Source: Diplonema japonicum
Taxonomy: Eukaryota > Euglenozoa > Diplonemea > Diplonemida > Diplonemidae
Direction: 5' to 3'
DNA length: 64,000 nt
Assembly (NCBI GenBank): GCA_964019335.1
Contig: OZ025688.1
Location: 186,001 to 250,000 of the forward strand
This document shows, in pieces, positions 1-10,032 of the stretch. Every line of letters starts with the position of its first letter. The stretch's first letter is position 1. Both the position numbers and the translations under genes were made by a program. Under the pieces are notes generated by a model. The model had not been told where the DNA came from and did not search any database. It worked only from the letters and a program-made list of their open reading frames with translations.

Positions 1-1025
1 CCCTCACAGATGAGAAGGGAGAGTTGTTGCAAACCTATGTGAAAAAACGGGAATTCACAAAGTTCTTCGGGGTGCTGGCTCTTCGTGCAGCCCAGCTACC
101 GCCCTCGTATCACATCCCTGCGGCGATCGTTCTCCTTGCAAACGAAAGCCTCGATGTTTTAACGCAACTGTTGAACACTTGCTCGTTGAACGTCGCTGCA
201 CAAATAGTCGCAGAATGCACGCATTCGTACCCAGACACAGCGAACAAAAAGAAGTTGTTGAAATGCTTGGAGGGAAGGTTGTTGACTTCCTTGAACGACC
301 CGCAGGAGGACCTGACGCAGAAGTGCGGGTTTTACAAATCCTGCTTCAGAGGGTTCGCCAAACTGATGGGGAGGGAAACAGAAGAGATCATTATCAAAAA
401 GTTGATCGACACGACAACCTCGTCTGGTCATGGCTTTACTGACCTGTTCGATCTTCTTGAAGTCGTTATACGTCCTGTCATGTCCAAGCACGTGCAGGCA
501 GTCGTCGGCTTTGTCTCACACATTGGAATCGACGAATGGGAAAATGAAGTCGAGCCGTACGAGAATTTGGTCCGGCTTGTGAGAACGTTGTTGGAGTCAC
601 ATTACAAAGATGTCCCGAAGGAGCTGTTCGCGTGGGCTCTTCATCCCATCACTCGTAAGCCGACCCCGTCTCCCTCTTTGGTGTACGAAACGCTTTCTTG
701 GCTTGCGTCCCTTCATAAGTCGCATCAGATCTACCCTCAGATTGCCTCTCCCCTCTCAATGGGCATCTTGAACCTCAAGCTCCGATCAAGCGTTCACAGC
801 GAGCCTCTTACATCGACACTCCTCGACATCTCAAGCAGCACCGAGTACCCCTTGGCAGATATCGTTCAGTCCTGGGTTGATGCAACCGTGCCTTCCCATG
901 TTAGATCTCACGAGCTTGCCAGTGCCGTCCAACATATCCACAAGGACCCGACCATGGTGGGCAGAGTCGACGCCACATTGCGTGATGTTCTTACAGAGGT
1001 GGGGAAATGTCTCGAGACGCACTAA
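1..1025 (+). CDS. Helical-repeat-like protein of unknown function, 5' partial
   Basis: The frame is open from the first bases of the window and ends with TAA at 1023-1025, so the true start lies upstream; the first ATG in this frame is internal. About 340 residues are visible. They are rich in Leu/Ala amphipathic helices and suggest an alpha-solenoid (ARM/HEAT/PPR-like), but I recognise no defining motif. No signal peptide or membrane segment is seen in the visible part. It is followed after 65 nt by the cyclase-like receptor on the same strand. The function is not assigned. Confidence 0.75.
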   Translation, partial: LTDEKGELLQTYVKKREFTKFFGVLALRAAQLPPSYHIPAAIVLLANESLDVLTQLLNTCSLNVAAQIVAECTHSYPDTANKKKLLKCLEGRLLTSLNDPQEDLTQKCGFYKSCFRGFAKLMGRETEEIIIKKLIDTTTSSGHGFTDLFDLLEVVIRPVMSKHVQAVVGFVSHIGIDEWENEVEPYENLVRLVRTLLESHYKDVPKELFAWALHPITRKPTPSPSLVYETLSWLASLHKSHQIYPQIASPLSMGILNLKLRSSVHSEPLTSTLLDISSSTEYPLADIVQSWVDATVPSHVRSHELASAVQHIHKDPTMVGRVDATLRDVLTEVGKCLETH

Positions 1026-1090
1026 AAAATATGTTTATTTTTCTTCTTTTTCCCATTAACTTTGTGAAGGGGGGTATATACACGAAAAAA

Positions 1091-3619
1091 ATGTTGTACG
1101 TGCTCTTGATCATTGGGATTCTGTTCTGCCCCGCGCTTGCGATGCCCAACCGCACGGCAGAGGCCTTCAACAGCGAATGGCATGCGGAGCATGAAGCCAT
1201 TGTTAGCGCAGGAAGCGCTGCTGCTGGTATAGCGTGTCTCACAATGATAGTGTTGCTGGCAATAAGACGTGCGGGGCTGAGCTGGATCATCTGTGTGTCC
1301 TTGTGGTCAACAGTGCTTGTTGTGGGCATCATCGCTTGGCTGATAACTTATCAACAAATGCGCGTTGCAATTGAGGACCAGGTCGAGAGCCTCATCTACT
1401 CCATCGGGAGCGATGTGAAGTCGCAGGTGCGACGTGAGATGGGAGCCGCAGCAGATATTGTAAAGCTTCAGAAACTGCTCGCCATCAACGGCTTCCTTGA
1501 CATGTACTCGACGGACCTTGCGCACCATGCGCGCTATCTGCAGTCCACGTGGCTACTCTTCGAGGAGTTCCACCGCTCGATATCTTTTTTCTATTACGCG
1601 AATGACAAGAACGAGGCATTCGGCACGTACTCCAACAACAAGCTCTGGATTGCTGTGCACCCCGGCACGCAGTTCCCCCCTACCTGGACTTGCGTTGCCG
1701 ATTCCCCGCACACCAACTGTTCGCTGGTCACTTGCGGCTCAAATACGACGTTTGAGGCACTGAACTGCAGCAAGACATGCGACCACCCATCACACGCCCT
1801 TTGCAGCGGAGAGCTGTTCCCATTGCGGTACCGCATCCCAAGTGACGTCGCCGTACCAGTACTCGGCGAGCTGGGCACACTAACTGGCATCCAGCTTCGC
1901 GAGACACTTTACAACTCAATGGGCCGGCCGTGGTATAAGTACTCCGACGACGTACTGTGGTCGGAGCCCTACGCCTTCGTGGGCGACGTTCCTGTCATCG
2001 GGCTGTCCGCGACGGTGGGGACCAGGTCACCCACGACTAAGCAGTTCACGGGGGTCGTGGCTGTGGACTTCGAAATGAAGTCACTGCAAGGCTTCGTCAA
2101 AGATCTGCAGCCGACAAACAAGTCGAGCATCCTGCTGATCCTCGACAGTGGCGCTATTGTCGCAGGGACGCATGACATAGAAGACCTGACAAACAGAACC
2201 GAAGACGGGAAACTGGCACTCACGAACGCATGGGAACAGTCTGCAAGTTCCGTGCGCAAACCAATGAGCGCATTGGAGAAGAGGTCGGGGCGCAACATCG
2301 CGAAAGACCGTGCGACGCTGATACACGAGAACGACATCGCTGTGCTTGCACAGCCGGTCACTGTGTCGGGGGGCTTACAGATGTTCGCAATTGTGACTAT
2401 CCCGTACGAAGACGTCCTCCAGAAGGCATGGGATGCGTCCACGACGTCCCTCATCCTTGTCTTGGTCTTGAGTGTGTGTTCAGGTGTCTTGCTGGCTGTA
2501 TGCTTCACGTGGCTCCTGAGCCCGATCCACGAGCTAGACAAAGCAATGCGTCTTGTGGCGTGGATGATGGTGGACAACCTCCCAGTTATCAACTCCAGGG
2601 TGTCCGAGATCGCTTCTATGTCGAGCTCATTCAATATTATGGTCAACAACCTTATCGAGTACAAGCAGTACCTGCCTCAGACGTTGCTTATAGCACAGGA
2701 GGTGAGTGACGCAGAGGAGAGCGAATCAGGCAAATCGTCGACGGTTTCCGTGTCAGAGAGTTCGAAAAAGAGCCAGTCGAGAAAGGAGGTGTTCCAAGCA
2801 GGGCTGCAGAGGAAGAACATCACAGTGGTGTGGATCAACATGAGCAAGTCACACGCACGTGTGTTCGCGGACGCGAAGGGCTACACGTTACGTTACGGAG
2901 AGTATTTATTGTTGCTGCAGAGCGCCGCAAGAGACAATAAGGGCGTCATAGATACTGTGAGCGGGGACAGGGTCCGTGTGACTTTCAACGCCGTGATCAA
3001 CAACGCAGCCCACAGAATGCGAGGGTGTTCCCTGGCTTGGGACGTAATGAAGTGTCCGGATTCCAGAATGGGTGTTAGCTCAGGCGATGCATTCGTGGGA
3101 AACGTAGGGTGCAAGGGAATGATGAAGTTCTCAGCCTTCGGCGGGGTGGTGACAACGTGTATCTCATTAGAGGCACTAGCAGGAGAGATACAAACAAAAT
3201 GCGTTGTTGCAGAGATAACGGCGTCTCAAGTGGATGGGTTCTTTGAGGTCAAGAAACTTTTCAAGATTCATCTTCCGCATGAGAAACCGATGCTAGTGAG
3301 AGAGCTCATAACGAAACGTGAAGAGGGCGATGGAGAATGGATGTACGTCCTTGATGACGTGAGCAAGACGGGTTTCGGGGACTACAACAATGCAATATCT
3401 GCTCTATTTTCAGGGGACGTTAATGGTGTCAAGCAGATCATTAGTGCCAAGAGTTTCCCAGCGGACCAACAGGCTGAGATCGAGCTCAGGTTGAAAAGTA
3501 TCGTGGACTCCGGGAAGCCCGAGCCTCCTCTTCAATTCCCACAGTGGTTCCCAGAAGGGTTTACAAAGCCGTGTAACTCCGATACATTGATCACGGACGT
3601 TGTGGATGATTCCTTGTAA
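1091..3619 (+). CDS. Membrane receptor with Cache-type sensor, HAMP-like linker and degenerate class III cyclase domain
   Basis: 842 aa from the ATG at 1091. That start was chosen because it follows a T-rich tract and AG, whereas the earlier in-frame ATG at 1007 overlaps the upstream gene. Hydrophobic segments at about residues 1-18, 39-55 and 58-80 are followed by a large Cys-containing extracellular region (about 95-445) resembling a double-Cache sensor. A membrane helix lies at about 450-475, then a HAMP-like segment and a Ser-rich linker. A C-terminal cyclase homology domain spans about 574-720. The GDRVRV segment near 625 keeps the second metal-binding Asp and SSGDAFVGNVGCKG near 662 keeps the family glycine motif. 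The first metal Asp, expected in a FADIxGF-type strand, is replaced by Asn in VVWINMSKSH. It may therefore be a pseudo-cyclase or regulatory partner. The domain assignment is from family knowledge; the loss of activity is inferred. Confidence 0.8.
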   Translation: MLYVLLIIGILFCPALAMPNRTAEAFNSEWHAEHEAIVSAGSAAAGIACLTMIVLLAIRRAGLSWIICVSLWSTVLVVGIIAWLITYQQMRVAIEDQVESLIYSIGSDVKSQVRREMGAAADIVKLQKLLAINGFLDMYSTDLAHHARYLQSTWLLFEEFHRSISFFYYANDKNEAFGTYSNNKLWIAVHPGTQFPPTWTCVADSPHTNCSLVTCGSNTTFEALNCSKTCDHPSHALCSGELFPLRYRIPSDVAVPVLGELGTLTGIQLRETLYNSMGRPWYKYSDDVLWSEPYAFVGDVPVIGLSATVGTRSPTTKQFTGVVAVDFEMKSLQGFVKDLQPTNKSSILLILDSGAIVAGTHDIEDLTNRTEDGKLALTNAWEQSASSVRKPMSALEKRSGRNIAKDRATLIHENDIAVLAQPVTVSGGLQMFAIVTIPYEDVLQKAWDASTTSLILVLVLSVCSGVLLAVCFTWLLSPIHELDKAMRLVAWMMVDNLPVINSRVSEIASMSSSFNIMVNNLIEYKQYLPQTLLIAQEVSDAEESESGKSSTVSVSESSKKSQSRKEVFQAGLQRKNITVVWINMSKSHARVFADAKGYTLRYGEYLLLLQSAARDNKGVIDTVSGDRVRVTFNAVINNAAHRMRGCSLAWDVMKCPDSRMGVSSGDAFVGNVGCKGMMKFSAFGGVVTTCISLEALAGEIQTKCVVAEITASQVDGFFEVKKLFKIHLPHEKPMLVRELITKREEGDGEWMYVLDDVSKTGFGDYNNAISALFSGDVNGVKQIISAKSFPADQQAEIELRLKSIVDSGKPEPPLQFPQWFPEGFTKPCNSDTLITDVVDDSL

Positions 3620-4043
3620 TATCTATTGAAATCGAGAAGGAACGGGAGGGTGGAACACTGGTCGAGGGGGAACCGCTATAAGGTAGAGTACCCTTGACTT
3701 CAGGAAATTCAACGCCCCATAATTTTTGATCCCCCAAGATCAAAAGGATTTATCAACAATGCATTGCTTTTTTTGCTCTCCACTCCAATTGTTTTGCCCT
3801 TAGAAACATCGCTCCCCCTCCGAGGTTTGGTTTACGGCTTTCCAGTCTGTATCCTCCGCACCCATTTTGTACCAGTAGACAGCGCTTACAGGGTGTCCTC
3901 AGGGCTTTTCTTTTTATTGAATCCTTCCTAAACGCAGTGTCCTGTGACATTTTTTTTTTTTTTTAATTTTTTCTTCCACTCTATTTATTATTGATGTTCC
4001 TTTATAAAAGAAAAAAAGAAACCAAAAAAAAAAAAAAAAAAAA
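3620..4043 (+). other. Intergenic spacer with hairpin and A-run leader
   Basis: No gene is seen. It holds a perfect 8-bp inverted repeat with a 6-nt loop at 3724-3745, T runs near 3950, and an A run of more than 20 nt directly against the next ATG at 4044. Confidence 0.6.
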
Positions 4044-5291
4044 ATGTCGAGAATCCAAGTGAAAGGGACGGTTGTGGAACTGGATGGTGACGAGATGACG
4101 AGGATCATCTGGAAGGCGATCAAAGACAAGTTGATTCTTCCCTTCGTCGACGTTCCCATTGAGTACTACGACCTCGGCATGGAGTACCGTGATCAGACAA
4201 ACGACCAGGTCACGGTCGACGCCGCCAACGCGATCTTAAAGCACAACGTTGGTATCAAATGCGCCACCATCACCCCCGACGAGGCCAGGGTCGACGAGTT
4301 CAAACTGAAAAAAATGTGGAGATCACCAAACGGCACCATCAGAAACATCGTTGGCGGCACCGTTTTCAGAGAACCGATCATCTGCAAGAACATTCCAAGG
4401 CTCGCCACACAGTGGAACACACCAATCGTTATCGGACGTCACGCTTTCGGCGACCAATACAAAGCAACAGATTTGAAAGTAAAAGGCCCCGGGACTTTTG
4501 AAATGTCGTACACGCCGGTGAACGGCGAGAAGCAGAGCTTCAAGGTGTTTGATTTCAAAGGTGACGGTGGTGTTATAATGGGGATGTACAACACGGATGA
4601 ATCGATCAGAGACTTCGCAAAATCCTGTTTCGAGTACGCGCTTCAAAAGAGATGGCCTCTCTACATGTCGACGAAAAACACGATTTTGAAGGCGTACGAC
4701 GGACGTTTCAAAGACATCTTCGAGGCGATGTACCAAGCAGAGTACAAAAAGAAGTTCGAGGCGATCGGGACATGGTACGAGCACAGGCTAATCGACGACA
4801 TGGTTGCCTTTGCCATTAAGTCCGACGGAGGCTACGTGTGGGCATGCAAAAACTACGATGGCGATGTCCAGTCTGATATCGTCGCGCAGGGCTTCGGTTC
4901 ATTGGGACTGATGACATCGGTACTTTTGTGCCCGGACGGAAAGACGATTGAGGCAGAGGCAGCACATGGTACCGTTACCAGGCATTTCCGTGTGCATCAG
5001 AAGGGTGGTGAGACCTCTACAAATCCCATTGCATCTATCTTCGCGTGGACGAGGGGTTTGAACCACAGAGGCAAGCTTGACAACAACCCCGCCTTGCAAC
5101 ACTTCGCTCAAACCCTGGAAAAGGTTGTCATTGAAACTGTTGAGAGCGGCGCAATGACCAAGGACCTTGCTATTTGCATCAAGGGTGCCAAGGCAGTCTC
5201 CCGTGGTGACTACTTGAACACCACCCAGTTCATGGACGCAATCGAGAGGAACTTGAGGACAGCGCTGAAGGCGTCGGCGGCAAAGCTTTAA
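4044..5291 (+). CDS. IDH: Isocitrate dehydrogenase [NADP+]
   Basis: 415 aa, full length for the eukaryotic homodimeric NADP-IDH family. It oxidatively decarboxylates isocitrate to 2-oxoglutarate and makes NADPH. The N-terminal [16 protein letters not shown] segment and the substrate loop [19 protein letters not shown] (about residues 94-112) are characteristic. The metal-binding [22 protein letters not shown]-type region and the [12 protein letters not shown] cofactor segment are also present. There is no N-terminal mitochondrial presequence. The protein ends in Ala-Lys-Leu, a match to the PTS1 peroxisomal/glycosomal import consensus, so a microbody location is plausible (inference). The ATG follows a long A run immediately. 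Confidence 0.97.
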   Translation: MSRIQVKGTVVELDGDEMTRIIWKAIKDKLILPFVDVPIEYYDLGMEYRDQTNDQVTVDAANAILKHNVGIKCATITPDEARVDEFKLKKMWRSPNGTIRNIVGGTVFREPIICKNIPRLATQWNTPIVIGRHAFGDQYKATDLKVKGPGTFEMSYTPVNGEKQSFKVFDFKGDGGVIMGMYNTDESIRDFAKSCFEYALQKRWPLYMSTKNTILKAYDGRFKDIFEAMYQAEYKKKFEAIGTWYEHRLIDDMVAFAIKSDGGYVWACKNYDGDVQSDIVAQGFGSLGLMTSVLLCPDGKTIEAEAAHGTVTRHFRVHQKGGETSTNPIASIFAWTRGLNHRGKLDNNPALQHFAQTLEKVVIETVESGAMTKDLAICIKGAKAVSRGDYLNTTQFMDAIERNLRTALKASAAKL

Positions 5292-6098
5292 AGTGGAAGG
5301 GAAAAGAGGAGATGATATATTATTGTTTTTTTTTTTTGTTTGTTTGTTTGTTTTTTCGTTTTTTTTTTTCTCGCATGTGTATTTTTCTTTTTCTTTTTTT
5401 TTTGTCTGTTTGTTTTTTTTGTTTCCCTTTTTTTCTTCTTCTTTTGCTGCATGTCAAATTTGTTTCATGTAATTCTGTTTTTGCACGGTAATACCTAACC
5501 GGCACAGGATCAAGGTGGAGTGAGGGGGTTTTTTTTTCGCTTTTTTTTTCCCCCTTTCAGATGCAGTGAAGACTAGCTGGTGAGCGCGACAAACGCAAAC
5601 CGTTGAAGACTAGTTAACTTTGACTCTCCCCCCCCCCTTTTTTTTTAAACTCCCCATCTTGGATCAGCTCCTCGCTCACTTTCATTTGCAATCCCTTCCT
5701 CTCCCTCCCTCTCCCTCACCCTCGTGGTGTCCCTTTTTTTCTTCCTTTTTTTCTGTTTCATAACTGTGGAAGATAACGAAAAAGAAACGAATGGGACGGG
5801 AGGGGGGGGGGGAGAGAAAAAAAGCATGAACAAAAAAAAATAACAAACAATACACCACCACTCCCTTTATTTTTGGCATTTCTTTTTTTTTTTTTTTATA
5901 TTATTACTCCGCGATCCCTTGAGGGGAAAACATAAAAAAAAAAAAAAAGAAGAGAGTAGGAGGAGGGGGAGCACCGAACCAAAAAAAAAAAAAAAAAAAA
6001 AATTGAAACTCCCCATTCTCCACCCAAGGGTCACCCCGCCTTCCTTTTTTTCTTTCTTTTTTCTATCAATTAAAAACCCATCTAGCAGGCCGAATGAA
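5292..6098 (+). other. Intergenic spacer, homopolymer-rich
   Basis: Dominated by T, C and A runs. A non-repetitive island at about 5555-5625 carries the 9-mer GAAGACTAG twice. A pyrimidine tract and AG (about 6040-6087) just upstream of the ATG at 6099 look like a splice-acceptor region. No gene is seen. Confidence 0.55.
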
Positions 6099-7496
6099 AT
6101 GACGCTCCTCCTTGTGTCATGGTGCTTCTATGCTATAGCTACCATACAAGAAGGCGAAATGTGTGAGGACACCACAGGCAAGGTACTGGGTGTCTGCGAA
6201 GCAGGAACCGCGTGTACAGGAGGCGATGGGAGGGCCGCAAAAAGCTGTAAACCAACGTCAACACCAGCACCGGTGTTGGTACCAACACCCAAGGACGGTA
6301 CCTGCATGGATAACGGCCGCCCTGGCGGCCCCGACCAATGCCCCACAGGACTGGACTGCGTAATGGGCCTTTGCGTGAACAATACACAACAAACAATCAT
6401 TTACAAAGAAGGCGAAGCTTGCATCCTATCAAAGGGCAGCTGCGAAGCGGGAACTTCATGTTTAAAGGGAATCTGCAAACGACCAGCCCCCACAGACGTC
6501 CCTTATGACGGGTTTATACCTGAAAACGCAAGGTGCGAAGATGATAAAGGTGTGGTGCTGGGTCAATGTGTACAAGGCTTAAACTGCACTGCCACAGCTA
6601 GAGGCGGTATATGCTTGCAGGACCCCACAGTGGGAACGCCTGAACCGAGCATATTCGACTGCAACGGGACCGTGTGTGGTGTGAATGAAATATGCCTTGA
6701 GCGATCCACGGGGTTGGAACCGATATGCGTTGCACTGGGCAACAACACCACCGCCGCGCCACCGCCGGAGGAGCCCGTGTCCTACCTGAACGGAAGCGTG
6801 GTGCTCGAAGGGGAACCGGAGGATTATCTGCTTAAAAAAATCGAATTTTTAACAATATTAAGACGAAGCATGCTGAGCTCGTCCAGCGTGTGGCGGACCG
6901 TCCCGGTGATGGTAGTTGTCACGTCGATCGCGGGTTACAGTATTGCCGCAGAGTGGAACCAAATCGCTCTTGAAGCAGAGTCTGGATACGATTGGATCAG
7001 GGAAGACAGGTATTCACCTGCCAAGCCGGCGAACACGAACACAGCAGGGATCGACATCGCGTATCGCTACGATGCTCGGTTCCCTGACTTCTTGGCGGGG
7101 AAGCTTCACGACATGAACGGGACTTACAGCCCGCCTTATAATGATACAATGGAACTTGTTGTGAAGCGTGAAAATTTTTCTCCTCCAGACCCTACTGTGA
7201 CTGTGACGATTCCCTTGCCGGCAACGCTTCCGCCTGTTGGCCTTGGCGAGAGTGGCACCGCGGTACCTATAACACTCTTGATCATTATCGGTGTCGTGCT
7301 CATTTGTTTCGTTTCCGCCGGAACGATACTGAAAATGAAGCGAAACCGTTCCAACCCGAACGAAACGGAAACAGCACCTGAGAACGGGTCCGCCTCCACA
7401 CGAGAGGACGACCAGCAGCTCCTCGAGATCCCCGCAGACGAGGACTGCGAAGGGTATTTAAAGTTCCAAGATGCCGTCAAAGTCGACTCGATTTGA
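6099..7496 (+). CDS. Secreted/type I membrane protein with cysteine-rich repeats
   Basis: 465 aa from the ATG at 6099, which directly follows a T-rich tract and acceptor-like AG. The earlier in-frame ATG would add a Lys-rich tail encoded by homopolymers. A short hydrophobic N-terminus (MTLLLVSWCFYAIA) suggests a signal peptide. Three to four Cys-rich repeats of the form GxxCx(8-10)CxxGxxCx(4-9)C follow over about residues 15-170. A middle region lacks Cys. A single transmembrane helix (about 385-410, ITLLIIIGVVLICFVSAG) precedes a basic then acidic cytoplasmic tail. N-glycosylation sequons are frequent. It is probably a cell-surface protein; ligand and role are unknown. Confidence 0.8.
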   Translation: MTLLLVSWCFYAIATIQEGEMCEDTTGKVLGVCEAGTACTGGDGRAAKSCKPTSTPAPVLVPTPKDGTCMDNGRPGGPDQCPTGLDCVMGLCVNNTQQTIIYKEGEACILSKGSCEAGTSCLKGICKRPAPTDVPYDGFIPENARCEDDKGVVLGQCVQGLNCTATARGGICLQDPTVGTPEPSIFDCNGTVCGVNEICLERSTGLEPICVALGNNTTAAPPPEEPVSYLNGSVVLEGEPEDYLLKKIEFLTILRRSMLSSSSVWRTVPVMVVVTSIAGYSIAAEWNQIALEAESGYDWIREDRYSPAKPANTNTAGIDIAYRYDARFPDFLAGKLHDMNGTYSPPYNDTMELVVKRENFSPPDPTVTVTIPLPATLPPVGLGESGTAVPITLLIIIGVVLICFVSAGTILKMKRNRSNPNETETAPENGSASTREDDQQLLEIPADEDCEGYLKFQDAVKVDSI

Positions 7497-7660
7497 ATAT
7501 CTCTGTGTACTTTTTTTTTTTTTTTTTTTACATTTGTTTGCTTTCTTTAAATTACCACCCACACACAAAAGGGGGGGGGGGGGGGAGAGGAGGGGGTTGG
7601 TATATAATATAAAAAAAGAAAAAAAAAATAACAAATAAAAAAATAAAAACCCAACGGGCC

Positions 7661-9085
7661 ATGGAGTGCGGGGTGCAACCCGATTCGGCTTTTTTAAAAT
7701 GCCTGACGCCGGAGGTCGCGGATTATTGTTTTGCGTTTCTCGACCCCGGGGCGATAAAGGCGGTGGAGCTGAGCAGCAAGACCCTCAACGCGTGCGTCCG
7801 GGAAAAAAAACTGTGGAAGCGAACCTTCGAGCACAAGGCCAAAAAAGACGGGTGGAGGGTCCCTGAGGAGGAACCCGGGGTGGGCTGGAAAGCATTCTTA
7901 TCGCGGTACGAAAAAGAGCTCAGCGTGAAAACCAACAAAAGGATAAAAGAGGCCTCGATGGTCACATTTTGGAGAACGATTGCACAACAAGGACGATCTC
8001 GAAAAAAATCAAGAGTATTCCCATTCGCCCACGACGCTGTAGGCGATGACATCCAATGGCAGATGGAACTTGAGACCAACAACGAAGTCGGATACCTCCG
8101 AATATGGACGACAAACCCATGGACGTTAACGACGACATGCCATTACTTCGGTTCGCATTGCACAATATCACTAAGAGACAGTTGTAATACGATAGACATC
8201 ACTCCTGAGACTTACATTGATATCGACAATAATGAAAGTTTTGTGTTCGCTATCCCGCATCACAGAGAAGTTGTGGTCAAGGTGACACTAACCCTGGCGC
8301 TCGAGATTGACGCACCGCTTCACCAATTCTACAGATTCGTGTCACGTTGCAATTCTGCTGATACCGACCTTGTCAAAATGGGGTATTGCAAGTCGATATT
8401 CGAAATCGCAAAGTACAAACGTAAACACACCGGGACATTTATCCGTCCTATTGACCGAGACATCTCACCGTTAATCGATGCAATTTTATCGCCCAGTACC
8501 TCGTTTCTCCTTCGGGTCGAGATTTTCCAGGCTTTGTTTAATTTGTTAGGTCCAACTTCTACTCTACTCGACTCTGGTGTGGTCGTCCGATTGTTGAAAT
8601 GTTGCGAACGGCAAATGTTAACGGCCTGCGGGAACACTGGGGAGGAACTCACAGGGGATGTTCTGGTGCTAGATGTACAGCTTGCTCAGAATGTGTTAGG
8701 TAATGTGTTCAATCTTTTAACCCATCAGGTGACGAAGGATTTTCTGTCACAGTCTAGTGTTTCGGTCTCCATCTCTTCGTTGCTCTCGTCTGCCCCTTAT
8801 CAGATCTGTCATTTCTCGTCTCTTGTCATCCTGTTGACAATGCGAGCGTGGGGGACTCTGCCCCCTTCGCTCTCGCCTTTGGTGATACACACGCTTGCGG
8901 CTTTCATGGAATCCACGAACCCGGTAAACTTTGAGACGACTGGGGTCGCTTGGGATGAAAGCGACATCGCGAGTTTTTTCATACCGTTGCTCTGCTCCGG
9001 GGACCGCATTTGTGTTGCGTTCGTGTCGTGGTGCTTGGGGCACTTTTACTTTTCAAGTGGGGGAGGCAGCGGCAGCCTTCGGTGA
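7661..9085 (+). CDS. F-box protein
   Basis: 474 aa. Residues about 14-60 (LTPEVADYCFAFLDPGAIKA..., then a conserved W in KLWKRTF) match the F-box fold that docks Skp1 in SCF ubiquitin ligases. The remaining 400 residues are helical with no recognised substrate-binding repeat, though ARM-like helices are possible in the C-terminal half. The ATG lies in GGGCCATGG. The downstream spacer begins with A and T runs right after TGA. The F-box call is moderate because this motif is short and divergent. Confidence 0.75.
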   Translation: MECGVQPDSAFLKCLTPEVADYCFAFLDPGAIKAVELSSKTLNACVREKKLWKRTFEHKAKKDGWRVPEEEPGVGWKAFLSRYEKELSVKTNKRIKEASMVTFWRTIAQQGRSRKKSRVFPFAHDAVGDDIQWQMELETNNEVGYLRIWTTNPWTLTTTCHYFGSHCTISLRDSCNTIDITPETYIDIDNNESFVFAIPHHREVVVKVTLTLALEIDAPLHQFYRFVSRCNSADTDLVKMGYCKSIFEIAKYKRKHTGTFIRPIDRDISPLIDAILSPSTSFLLRVEIFQALFNLLGPTSTLLDSGVVVRLLKCCERQMLTACGNTGEELTGDVLVLDVQLAQNVLGNVFNLLTHQVTKDFLSQSSVSVSISSLLSSAPYQICHFSSLVILLTMRAWGTLPPSLSPLVIHTLAAFMESTNPVNFETTGVAWDESDIASFFIPLLCSGDRICVAFVSWCLGHFYFSSGGGSGSLR

Positions 9086-10032
9086 AGAAGGAAAAAAAAA
9101 TTTTTTTTTTTTAAAGTTTGTTGTACTTGTTTTGTAAACCCCATGTTTTTTTTTTTTTTTTTATTATTGTGCGAGAATCTTTTTTTTTTTTTTTCCTTTT
9201 TTTTTTTTTCATTCTCCTCGTAGCCGTAGGACTGGCTGGCGAAAAAAAAGCGCGAAAAAACGCAAAAAAACCTAAATGTCCAGTTTTTTTTTCTTTTTTT
9301 TTGACAAACATAATTCTTTTTTTTTTTCTTCCCTTATTGTCATAAATACACACACAATTCTTCTTCTTCTTTTTTTTAAATTATTTCTCTTTTTTATTCT
9401 CCGTTGTCAAAATTTTGAAGAGGGAGGAAAAAAAAAACAAAAAAAAAGGGAAAGTTTTCTTTTGCAAGGGGAAAGGGGATCGTTGATAACGTGCTTACGG
9501 AGTTATAAAAGGTCCGGCTTTCCTACCACGACACAGAACAGCGGCCAGTTCCCCTTTTGCTTCAAAAGTACTAACCTGGTTGTCGCCACCCCCCCTTGTT
9601 CTCTTTTTTGGGCACAGTGTGGCCAAAAAAAAGAAAGAGGGGAAAAAAGGTGACAACACACACACACACACACTTATTCATATATCTTTTTACAAACGCC
9701 CTAGTTTCTTCTTTTTTTTTCTTCTTCTTTTTTTTTCTTCTTCTTTTTCTTTCTTTCTCTTCTCTTCCCCCCCCCCCCCCCCCCCTCCTATCTTTCCCTC
9801 CAAAAGGGAAAAAAAAGAAAAGAAACGCCTGTTTTTTCCATTTCTTTTTTTTTTTGTTTTGTATCCGTTTATTTTACATTTCTTTTTTTTTTCTTTCTCT
9901 TTTCTCCCCCAATCCTTTTTCTCTTCGAACTACCCCCCCTTTTTTTATTTCCCTCTACCTTTATCTGGTTTTTTTTTTTTTTCTCTCATTCCTTTTTTTT
10001 GGCGAAAAAATACAACAAGCAAAAAAAAAAAA
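9086..10032 (+). other. Long spacer: homopolymers plus one conserved island
   Basis: Mostly T, C and A homopolymers and an AC microsatellite (about 9656-9673). A balanced-composition island at 9472-9558 has a second, diverged copy at 51749-51842. The in-frame extension upstream of the next gene is Phe/Lys homopolymer translation and was excluded. Confidence 0.6.
9472..9558 (+). promoter_or_regulatory. Conserved TATA-containing island, copy 1 (promoter or structured RNA candidate)
   Basis: It shares ordered blocks with 51749-51842: AACGTG.TTAC, GTTATAAA, CGACACA and CGGCCA.TTCC. The GTTATAAA to CGACACA spacing is exactly 27 nt in both copies. The ends can pair (GGGGA with TCCCC). It lies about 480 nt upstream of the coiled-coil gene. 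Promoter versus non-coding RNA cannot be decided from sequence. Confidence 0.4.

Noticed and set aside
5300-6000. CRISPR or regular repeat array suggested by periodic T/A runs
   Set aside because: The runs are irregular homopolymers with no conserved repeat-spacer structure; the genome is eukaryotic.
9580-10032. N-terminal 151-residue Phe/Lys-rich extension of the coiled-coil ORF
   Set aside because: It is translation of T and A homopolymers in the spacer. The ATG at 10033 right after an A run matches the start context of neighbouring genes.
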